Part shown: in pieces, positions 55,050 through 62,033 of the stretch
Layout: each line of letters begins with the position of its first letter
How positions within the stretch are numbered: position 1 is the stretch's first letter
Source of the DNA: Klenkia brasiliensis
Lineage (GTDB): Bacteria; Actinomycetota; Actinomycetes; Mycobacteriales; Geodermatophilaceae
Length of the DNA: 64,000 nucleotides
Direction: 5' to 3'
Assembly: GCF_900100695.1 (NCBI RefSeq)
Contig: NZ_FNCF01000003.1
Location: forward strand, 372,001-436,000
Translations under genes and position numbers: made by a program
Notes under the pieces: generated by a model
Seen by the model: the letters and a program-made list of their open reading frames with translations, nothing else
Database searches by the model: none
What the model was told of the DNA's origin: nothing

Positions 55050-56618
55050 GTGAGTGCCCCGTCCCGCCGCCCCGCCGTCCTGGTGGCGCTGCTGTCCGTC
55101 GTCCTTGTGGTGCTGTCGGCCTGCTCGTCCTCCGACACCGGGGACGAGGCCGCCAGCAGCTCCTCGGCCGCCCCCACCACGCCGGCCGAGCCGACGGTCG
55201 CGCCGGTGGAGTGGACCGACTGCACCGCCGACATCGCGCCGATCATCGCCGGGCGCCCCGGCGCCGACCGGCCGCTGACCTTCGGCTGCGGGCAGATCGA
55301 GGTACCGCTGTCCTACGACGACCCGACCGGGCCGACGCTGTCGCTGTTCGCCGTGCGGGCCGTCTCGGGCACCCAGGCCGACCGCATCGGCTCCCTGGTG
55401 GTCAACCCCGGGGGTCCGGGCCTGTCGGCCACCGACGCCGCCGTGCAGAGCGCGCTCACCCTGCCCGACACCGTGCTGGCCCGGTTCGACGTCGTCGGCG
55501 TCGACCCCCGCGGCGTGGGCCTCTCGCAGCCCGTGCAGTGCATCTCCGACAGCACCAAGGACCAGCTGACCGCCGCCGAGCCGCGGCCGAGCACGGCCGA
55601 CCAGCTGGACGCCGCGTTCTCCCTCGCCGACGACGTCGCCGCCGGCTGCGTCGACCAGTACGGCGAGGGCCTGGGCGCCTTCTCCACCGTCGATTCCGCC
55701 CGCGACCTCGACGTCGTCCGGCAGGCGGTCGGGGACCAGCAGCTGACCTACCTCGGCTACAGCTACGGCACCACGCTGGGCTCGACCTACGCGGAGCTGT
55801 TCCCCGAGGAGGTCCGCGCGCTGGTGCTCGACGGCGCGGTCGACCCCGACGCCACCCGGCAGGACGCCGCCGAGGCGCAGGCGCAGGGGTTCGAGGCCGC
55901 GTTCGACGCCTTCGCGGCCAACTGCACCTCCCTGGTCAGCGGCTGCCCGGTCGGCGCCGACCCGCGGACCGCGGTGGGTGACCTGCTCACCCAGGCGGGG
56001 ACCACGCCGATCCCCAGCAGCCGGGAGGGCGAGACCCGGCAGGCCACCCCCGGGCTGGTGCTGGCCGCCGTCCGGTCCGCGCTGTACAACCCGGCCGCCT
56101 GGCCGCAGCTGGCCCAGTCGCTGGCCGCCGCCCAGCAGGGCGACTCGGCGGGCGTGCTGACCCTCGCCGACACGTTCACCGGCCGGGCCGAGGACGGCAC
56201 CTACAGCAACACCATCGACGCCAACATCACGGTGAGCTGCGCGGACACCGAGGAGAGCTACTCCCAACCCGACGTGCGCACGCTGGTCGCCGACTGGGGC
56301 ACCCGCTACCCGCTCTTCGGCGCCGCCGCCGCGCTGTCGCTCTACACCTGCACGCCGTGGGACGCCCCGCGCACGCCGCTGCCCGACCGGGACGCCGAGG
56401 GTGCGGCGCCGATCCTGGTGATCGGCACGCAGGGCGACCCGGTCACCCCGCTGCCCGGCGCCGTCGACATGGCGCAGGACCTGGCCTCGGGCGTGCTGCT
56501 GACCTGGCAGGGCAGCGGGCACACCGCCTACCCCAAGACGCAGTGCGTGACCGACGCGGTGAACTCCTACCTGGTCGATCTGGCCGCGCCGACCGCCGAC
56601 CTGACCTGCCCCGCCTGA
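55050..56618 (+). CDS. Secreted tripeptidyl-aminopeptidase-like alpha/beta hydrolase (lipoprotein)
   Basis: A 522-residue exported serine hydrolase. The signal peptide ends in lipobox LSAC (Cys25), followed by a Ser/Thr/Pro linker. The hydrolase domain has the oxyanion segment LVVNPGGPGLSA, the nucleophile in YLGYSYGTTLGSTYAELFP, the Asp in ILVIGTQGDPVTPL and the His in WQGSGHTAYP, with the TAP-like C-terminal domain. It resembles SlpD/SlpE-type peptidases of Streptomyces. It sits between ligC and the polymerase gene without an obvious functional link. Confidence 0.88.
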   Translation: MSAPSRRPAVLVALLSVVLVVLSACSSSDTGDEAASSSSAAPTTPAEPTVAPVEWTDCTADIAPIIAGRPGADRPLTFGCGQIEVPLSYDDPTGPTLSLFAVRAVSGTQADRIGSLVVNPGGPGLSATDAAVQSALTLPDTVLARFDVVGVDPRGVGLSQPVQCISDSTKDQLTAAEPRPSTADQLDAAFSLADDVAAGCVDQYGEGLGAFSTVDSARDLDVVRQAVGDQQLTYLGYSYGTTLGSTYAELFPEEVRALVLDGAVDPDATRQDAAEAQAQGFEAAFDAFAANCTSLVSGCPVGADPRTAVGDLLTQAGTTPIPSSREGETRQATPGLVLAAVRSALYNPAAWPQLAQSLAAAQQGDSAGVLTLADTFTGRAEDGTYSNTIDANITVSCADTEESYSQPDVRTLVADWGTRYPLFGAAAALSLYTCTPWDAPRTPLPDRDAEGAAPILVIGTQGDPVTPLPGAVDMAQDLASGVLLTWQGSGHTAYPKTQCVTDAVNSYLVDLAAPTADLTCPA

Positions 56619-56660
56619 CCGGCTCGTACCCACCCGCCCGTCCGCCCCTAGGGTCGCGGC

Positions 56661-57746
56661 ATGGCCCGCACCGCCCCCGCCGTCCTGCAGGTCGGTGACC
56701 ACGAGGTCCGCGTCTCCAGCCCGGACCGCGTCGTCTACGACGCCACCGACCGCACGCCGGCGTTCACCAAGCTCGACGTCTGCCGGTACGTGGCGGAGGT
56801 CGGTGCGGTGTGGCTGGCCAGCATCGGGGGCCGGCCGACGGCGATGGAGCGCTGGCCCGACGGGTGGCACGAGGGCATGCGGCTGGCCACCGGCCCGGGC
56901 GACAAGGACGCCGACGGCTTCTACCAGAAGCGGCTCCCCCGCGGCGCGCCCGACTTCGTGCGCACCGCCCGGGTGGCCTTCCCCAGCGGACGCACCGCCG
57001 ACCTGCTCTGCCCGCACCAGCCCGCGGACCTGGTGTGGGCCGCGCAGATGGGCACGCTGACCTTCCACCCGTGGCCGGTGCGGGTGCCCGAGGTCGACTC
57101 CCCCGACGAGCTGCGGCTGGACCTGGACCCGCAGCCGGGCACCGGGTTCGCCGACGCCCGCCGGGTCGCCGGGGTGGCGCGGGAGCTGCTCGAGGAGCTG
57201 GGGATGACCGGCTACGCCAAGACCAGCGGCAACCGGGGCGTGCACGTCTACGTGCGGATCGCCACCGGCCACACCTTCGAGGACGTGCGGCACGCCGCGA
57301 TCGGCTTCGGCCGGGAGCTGGAGCGCCGCGACGGCGGGGTGACCACCGCGTGGTGGAAGGAGGAGCGCGGCGAGCGGGTGTTCGTGGACTACAACCAGAA
57401 CAACCGCGACCGGACCATCGCCGGCGCCTGGAGCCCCCGCGCGCGGCCCGGCGCCCCGGTCAGCACGCCGCTGACCTGGGCGCAGCTGGCCGAGCTCGAC
57501 GACCCGGCCGAGCTGAACCTGGCCACCGTCCCCGAGCGGCTGGCCGACGGCGACCCGTGGGCCGGGATGGACGACGTCGCCCACGACCTGGCCCCGCTGC
57601 TGCAGCTGTGGGAGACCCTGCCCGGCGGTGAGCTCAACTTCCCGCCGGACTACCCCAAGATGCCCGGCGAGCCGCCGCGGGTGCAGCCCAGCAAGAAGGT
57701 GGCCGCGCACTGGGACGCCGACGGCAACCGGGTCGAGCCGGTCTGA
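56661..57746 (+). CDS. LigD-type primase-polymerase (PolDom/Prim-PolC-like)
   Basis: A 361-residue stand-alone polymerase of the archaeo-eukaryotic primase fold, adding nucleotides or ribonucleotides at gaps. The catalytic aspartates are in LRLDLDP (D154, D156), the third in VFVDYNQNNRDRT, and the phosphate-binding motif is KTSGNRGVHVYV. No ligase or nuclease domain is fused. In mycobacteria Prim-PolC (Rv3730c) works with LigC in short-gap filling; here ligC lies upstream on the same strand. A TAGGGT box (56650-56655) lies just before the ATG, so it is probably leaderless. Confidence 0.92.
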   Translation: MARTAPAVLQVGDHEVRVSSPDRVVYDATDRTPAFTKLDVCRYVAEVGAVWLASIGGRPTAMERWPDGWHEGMRLATGPGDKDADGFYQKRLPRGAPDFVRTARVAFPSGRTADLLCPHQPADLVWAAQMGTLTFHPWPVRVPEVDSPDELRLDLDPQPGTGFADARRVAGVARELLEELGMTGYAKTSGNRGVHVYVRIATGHTFEDVRHAAIGFGRELERRDGGVTTAWWKEERGERVFVDYNQNNRDRTIAGAWSPRARPGAPVSTPLTWAQLAELDDPAELNLATVPERLADGDPWAGMDDVAHDLAPLLQLWETLPGGELNFPPDYPKMPGEPPRVQPSKKVAAHWDADGNRVEPV

Positions 57747-57753
57747 ACCGCGC

Positions 57754-58560
57754 TCACCCGGCGGGGATGCCCAGGGTCGTCGCGGCCAGCCAGCCGGTGG
57801 GCGACGGGGCGGTGCGCAGCAGCCCGCTGGGGTCGTAGAAGGCGTCGCGGTCGTTGCGGGTGTCCCGCCCGGCGTGCTGCCGGTAGGGGTCGTTCGCGTA
57901 CACCTGGTCGGAGACGGTGTCGTCGAGGAAGAGCTGGGTGGTGAGCACGGTCGCCGTCCCGAGGTGCACCTTCAGGTGCAGGTGCGGCGTCCGGGTCGGG
58001 TACCAGCCGGGGTACACCGTGCTGAACCGGACGACGCCGTCGGCACCGGTCACCTGGGTACCGCGCAGGAAGGTCGCACCGTCGGTGGCCGCTGACTGCG
58101 CGTCGCCGTACTCGTCGCGGCCGCCGGGCGAGCCGCCCTGCCCCGGCGCGCTCCCGGCGAACCCGGAGTACACGCCCAGCGCGTCGCACTGCCACAGGTC
58201 CACGACGGCCTGCGGCACCGGCGTGCACGCGGGCAGCTGCACCACCCGCAGGGCCAGGTCCAGCGGGACGCCGGGGCGGTCCTCCCGCACGTCGCTGCGC
58301 ACGGCGTGCGCGTCGAACCAGGTCGGCCCCGCGATCGTCTCGTGCACCAGCTGGCAGGTGCCGCTGCCGTCGAGCAGGTCGACGGCCTGCGGCACGGGCG
58401 GTGCGGTGGTCGCCGGGGCGGTCGTGCCCGGGACGGGGTCGCTCGTCGCGACCGGGCCGGCGGGGTCCGGCTCGGCGCGCCGGCACGCCGCCAGCACCCC
58501 GGCCAGGGTCAGCAGGCCCCCTGCTCCCAGCAGCTGACGTCGGTCCATGCCCGCGGCCAC
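57754..58560 (-). CDS. Intradiol ring-cleavage dioxygenase-like Tat lipoprotein
   Basis: A 268-residue exported protein of the intradiol dioxygenase fold. DRRQLLGAGG forms a twin-arginine motif and LAAC (Cys26) a lipobox, so it is probably exported folded and lipid-anchored. VVDLWQCDALGVYSGF is the fold's core. Candidate iron ligands are Tyr in VYSG and YPGWYPTR, and His in TPHLHLKV, so the non-heme Fe site looks complete. Secreted members of this group are poorly characterised. The start is GTG 58560, seven bases after TACGGT (58573-58568); ATG 58548 is the alternative. Confidence 0.82.
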   Translation of the reverse strand: MAAGMDRRQLLGAGGLLTLAGVLAACRRAEPDPAGPVATSDPVPGTTAPATTAPPVPQAVDLLDGSGTCQLVHETIAGPTWFDAHAVRSDVREDRPGVPLDLALRVVQLPACTPVPQAVVDLWQCDALGVYSGFAGSAPGQGGSPGGRDEYGDAQSAATDGATFLRGTQVTGADGVVRFSTVYPGWYPTRTPHLHLKVHLGTATVLTTQLFLDDTVSDQVYANDPYRQHAGRDTRNDRDAFYDPSGLLRTAPSPTGWLAATTLGIPAG

Positions 58561-58656
58561 GGGCGGCACCGTAGGACCACCGGCTGTGAGCCGGTTCCCA
58601 GGTACGTCCGGTACGAACCAGCCGCTGGCACACGGGGACGACGCAGCGGAGGACCC

Positions 58657-59862
58657 ATGCGGATCGGACGGACCGGGCTGACCGCCGCGGGCGCTGCGCT
58701 GCTGCTGCTTGCGGGGTGCTCGTCCGGCGCGACCACCAGCGCCGCCCCGGCGACCAGCACCGCCCCGCCGACGACCAGCGCCCCGCCGACCACGCCGAGC
58801 ACGTCACCCACGCCGACCGTGCCCGACCAGCTGCCCGGCATGCCGCCGGTGGTCGACGCGCGCGACGTCTACGGGTCGGCCGGCGCAGGCATGCTCAGCC
58901 CGGCGGCCGCCGCGGCCGTCCCGATGGTCTACGTGCCGCACAACAGCGGCGAGGTGTGGGAGATCGACCCGACCACCTTCCAGGTGGTGCGACGGTTCCC
59001 CGCCGGCCAGGAGGTGCAGCACGTCGTCCCCTCGTGGGACATGACCACGCTGTACGCCACCGACGACGTCGGGAACACGATCACCCCGATCGACCCGCTG
59101 ACCGGTGACCCGGGGGCGCGCATCCCGGTGGTGGACCCCTACAACATGTACTCGACGCCGGACGGCAGCTCGGCGATCTCGGTGGCCGAGGCCCGCCGCG
59201 AGCTGGTCTTCTACGACCCGCACACGTGGGCGGTGCAGACCACGCTGTCGGTCCCCGACTGCGCCGGGATCGACCACGCCGACTTCACCCCCGACGGCCG
59301 GACAGCGGTGTTCAGCTGCGAGTTCGCCGGCCGGGTCGCGGTCGTCGACGTCCCCTCGCACACGCTGCTGCGGATGATCGACATGCCCACCCGCAACACC
59401 CGCATGGGGCCGCAGGACGTCAAGCTCGCACCCGACGGCAGCCGCTTCTACGTCGCGGACTCCGACCAGGGCGGGCTGTGGGTGCTCGACGGCGCCGCGA
59501 CGACGGTCATCGGCCAGATCCCGACGGGCCCGGGCGCGCACGGTCTGTACCTGAGCCGGGACGCCACGGAGCTGTACGTGACCAACCGGCACGGGAACAG
59601 CGTCTCCGTGCTCGACGCCGACACCGGGGCGCCGATCACCACCTGGCCGATCGCCGCGCCCTCCAGCCCCGACATGGGCGGGGTGACCGCCGACGGCAGC
59701 GAACTGTGGCTGTCGGGACGCTACGACGACGAGGTGTACGTGATGTCCACCGTCGACGGGCACCTGGTCGCCCGCATCCCCGTGGGGAAGGGACCGCACG
59801 GGTTGTGCGTCTGGCCGCAGCCCGGCCGGTACTCCCTGGGGCACACCGGCATCACCCGATGA
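58657..59862 (+). CDS. YncE-like beta-propeller lipoprotein
   Basis: A 401-residue exported protein with lipobox LLAGC (Cys21), a Thr/Ser/Pro linker (about 22-55) and a seven-bladed propeller of the YVTN type. Repeating blade motifs include VYVPHNSGEVWEIDPTTFQVV, TLYATDDVGNTITPIDP, TELYVTNRHGNSVSVLDADTG (in parts) and GRYDDEVYVMST. The function is unknown; such proteins may bind ligands or scaffold at the surface. GGAGG lies six bases before the ATG. It is divergent from the dioxygenase-like lipoprotein. Confidence 0.85.
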   Translation: MRIGRTGLTAAGAALLLLAGCSSGATTSAAPATSTAPPTTSAPPTTPSTSPTPTVPDQLPGMPPVVDARDVYGSAGAGMLSPAAAAAVPMVYVPHNSGEVWEIDPTTFQVVRRFPAGQEVQHVVPSWDMTTLYATDDVGNTITPIDPLTGDPGARIPVVDPYNMYSTPDGSSAISVAEARRELVFYDPHTWAVQTTLSVPDCAGIDHADFTPDGRTAVFSCEFAGRVAVVDVPSHTLLRMIDMPTRNTRMGPQDVKLAPDGSRFYVADSDQGGLWVLDGAATTVIGQIPTGPGAHGLYLSRDATELYVTNRHGNSVSVLDADTGAPITTWPIAAPSSPDMGGVTADGSELWLSGRYDDEVYVMSTVDGHLVARIPVGKGPHGLCVWPQPGRYSLGHTGITR

Positions 59863-59918
59863 CCCCCGACACACCCTCGTGGGGGGTGCCCGTGCACGGG
59901 GGGCTGGACAGGTGTGGT

Positions 59919-59924
59919 TAGGGT
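59919..59924 (+). promoter_or_regulatory. Candidate -10 box of the cold-shock gene
   Basis: TAGGGT within GGTTAGGGTTCAG, about 65 bp before the ATG, would leave a leader of about 58-60 nt ending in AGGAG at the right distance. No clear -35. Confidence 0.35.
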
Positions 59925-59989
59925 TCAGATGTCGGGAAGGCTCTGTAAGTGGCAGGACCCCGACGTACGACCTCAGCTAGGAGCGAGCA

Positions 59990-60193
59990 ATGCCCGAAGG
60001 AACTGTGAAGTGGTTCAACGCGGAGAAGGGGTTCGGCTTCGCCACCCCTGACGGCGGCGGCCCGGACGTCTTCGTCCACTACTCGGCGATCCAGACCAGC
60101 GGGTACCGCTCGCTCGACGAGGGCCAGCGCATCTCGTTCGACGTCGAGCAGGGCCAGAAGGGCCCGCAGGCTGCGAACGTCAACCCGCTCTGA
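59990..60193 (+). CDS. cspA: Cold-shock-domain protein
   Basis: A 67-residue single cold-shock domain that binds single-stranded RNA/DNA as a chaperone. [13 protein letters not shown] (RNP1, about 6-18) and DVFVHYSAI (RNP2, about 26-34) carry the aromatic binding face. AGGAG lies eight bases before the ATG. A strong terminator follows, so it is monocistronic. Actinobacterial members are often constitutive rather than cold-induced. Confidence 0.96.
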   Translation: MPEGTVKWFNAEKGFGFATPDGGGPDVFVHYSAIQTSGYRSLDEGQRISFDVEQGQKGPQAANVNPL

Positions 60194-60234
60194 ACCACTG
60201 AGCGGCGGCTGACCCCAGCCACCTGATCCACCGG

Positions 60235-60268
60235 CAGCGCCCCCCGACCTCCGGGTCGGGGGGCGCTG
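60235..60268. terminator. Terminator of the cold-shock gene
   Basis: Positions 60235-60249 pair perfectly with 60254-60268 (15-bp stem, 4-nt loop TCCG), followed by a mildly T-containing stretch. It lies 41 bp after the csp stop. Confidence 0.8.
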
Positions 60269-60370
60269 TCGCATTCTGGGACACCCGCGGTGTTCCGGTC
60301 CGGTCCTGCCCGGTCCAGGCTCGGGTTCGACCCCGGGCCCAGGGCCCCGGGCGCGACCGAGAGGACACCG

Positions 60371-61393
60371 GTGTCCGACCCCACCCCTCCCCCCGTCCAG
60401 CACCTCGACCTGGGCGCCTTCGAGCTGGCCGGCGGGCACGTGCTGCCCGGTGCCCGGCTGGCCTACCGCACCGTGGGCGAGCTGAACGATGCCCGCGACA
60501 ACGCCGTCCTGCTGCCGCACATGTACAGCGGGACGTCGGAGTTCATGACCGCCTTCATCGGCGAGGGCCGCCCGCTGGACCCCACCCGGTACTTCTTCGT
60601 GCTGCCCGACCAGTTCGGCGACGGCGTCTCCTCCTCCGCCAGCACCCAGCCCCCGCCCTACGACCGGGGCTCGTTCCCGGCCGTCGCCGTCTCCGACGAC
60701 GTGCGGGCCCAGCACCGGCTGGTCACCGAGCACCTGGGCATCGAGCGGCTGGCCATGGTCAGCGGCTGGTCGATGGGCGGGCAGCAGACGCTGGAGTGGG
60801 CGGTGCGCTTCCCCGACGCCGTCGCCAGGGCCGTGCCGTTCGCCGCCACGTTGCGCAACCCCGACCACTGCTCGGTGTTCTGCGACCTGCACATGGACGC
60901 ACTGCGCAGCGACCCCGCCTTCGCCGGCGGGTCCTACGCCCGCTCCGCCGACGTGGCGCTCGGCCTGCGCCGGCACGCCCAGGCCTTCGCCCTCATGGGC
61001 GCCACCTCGCACATGTACCGGGAGGAGGCCTGGCGGGAGCTCGGCTTCACCTCCCGCGACGGGTTCGTGCAGGGCTTCCTGCAGGCCTACTTCCTGCCCA
61101 TGGACCCCAACGACCTGCTCACCCAGGCCGCGAAGTGGAAGGCCTCCGACGTCGCCGCGGTGACCGGCGGGGACCTGGACGCCGCGCTGGCCCGGGTGAC
61201 CGCCGAGGTCACCGACGTCGCGTTCACCGGCGACCTGTTCTTCCCGCCGGAGGACGTCCGGGCCGACGCCGAGCGGATCCCCGGGGCCCGCTACGAGGAG
61301 ATCGGCTCCGTGTGGGGCCACTTCACGATGTTCAACCTGCGGGAGTCCGACACCGCGCAGATCGACGAGGTGTACGCCCGGGTGCTCGGCTGA
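60371..61393 (+). CDS. Homoserine O-acetyltransferase-like alpha/beta hydrolase
   Basis: A 340-residue protein of the MetX/alpha-beta hydrolase group. LPGARLAYRTVGELN opens the domain, the nucleophile Ser is in VSGWSMGGQQTLEWAVRFP, and the C-terminal catalytic His is in SVWGHFTMFN. A lid region with SYARSADVALGLRRHAQAF follows the nucleophile. It lacks several regions typical of true MetX, and no met genes are nearby, so a general hydrolase of unknown substrate is more likely. The GTG start follows the csp terminator by about 100 bp. Confidence 0.8.
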   Translation: MSDPTPPPVQHLDLGAFELAGGHVLPGARLAYRTVGELNDARDNAVLLPHMYSGTSEFMTAFIGEGRPLDPTRYFFVLPDQFGDGVSSSASTQPPPYDRGSFPAVAVSDDVRAQHRLVTEHLGIERLAMVSGWSMGGQQTLEWAVRFPDAVARAVPFAATLRNPDHCSVFCDLHMDALRSDPAFAGGSYARSADVALGLRRHAQAFALMGATSHMYREEAWRELGFTSRDGFVQGFLQAYFLPMDPNDLLTQAAKWKASDVAAVTGGDLDAALARVTAEVTDVAFTGDLFFPPEDVRADAERIPGARYEEIGSVWGHFTMFNLRESDTAQIDEVYARVLG

Positions 61394-61426
61394 GCCGGCG
61401 TGCCCCGGGCGCCGGCACCGGCCGGG

Positions 61427-61879
61427 TCAGTGCGCCCGGGGCACGTAGCCACCGACGAGGGCGCTCATCAGCAGCGCGCCGTCGTGCTCGCCGACGGCTG
61501 CGGCGGCGTCGGCCAGCGCCCGCCACCGGGCCCGCTCCACCTCGGTCGGCGCGTTCGCCGCGCGGGCCTCGAGCTGCTCGCCCAGGCGCTCCCACTCCGA
61601 CTGCGGGGTGGGCCACAGGCCGGTCAGCCGGCGGGCCTCACCGGAGATGCCGGTGATCCGGACGACGTCGCCGGCCACGTTGGTCAGCGCCGCGACGTAC
61701 CCGGTGTCCACCAGGCCGCGGACGGCGGCGACGACCTGCGCCCGGGGCAGCCCGCTGGCCGGGACGACCTGGCCCAGGTAGGGCGCTCCCCCGTGCTCGG
61801 CGCTGTCCACGAGCCGGGCGACGGCGCGCAGCACGGGCAGGTCACGGGTGAACCAGGAGTCGGGCAGCAGCTCGGGCAC
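61427..61879 (-). CDS. Conserved hypothetical actinobacterial protein
   Basis: A 150-residue protein with no signal peptide or membrane helix. GGAPYLGQVVPASGLPRAQVVAAVRGLVDTGYVAAL (in parts, about 30-66) reads like a winged-helix: two helices and a turn. The C-terminal half is helical (SEWERLGEQLEARAANAPTE). The GTG start lies six bases after TAGCGT (61891-61886), so it is likely leaderless. I recognise no family; a small DNA-binding protein is only a guess. Confidence 0.65.
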   Translation of the reverse strand: MPELLPDSWFTRDLPVLRAVARLVDSAEHGGAPYLGQVVPASGLPRAQVVAAVRGLVDTGYVAALTNVAGDVVRITGISGEARRLTGLWPTPQSEWERLGEQLEARAANAPTEVERARWRALADAAAAVGEHDGALLMSALVGGYVPRAH

Positions 61880-61935
61880 CGGGCCACGCTACGCGCCCGG
61901 TGATCATGAGCGGGGGTCATGAGCGGTGCGAAAGT

Positions 61936-61957
61936 TGTCACCTGTTGTTCATGGACC
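61936..61957 (+). promoter_or_regulatory. PHO-box-like direct repeat before the secreted nuclease
   Basis: Two adjacent 11-bp units, TGTCACCTGTT (61936-61946) and GTTCATGGACC (61947-61957), resemble the GTTCACC-type direct repeats bound by PhoP/RegX3 in streptomycetes and mycobacteria. They lie about 80 bp before the nuclease start. Confidence 0.4.
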
Positions 61958-62033
61958 TCCGCACAGCTCGCTGACAGGATCGGAGGACCCCCTGACCGGC
62001 GAACGGCCGCCCCGCGCGGCCGCGAGGAGAACC

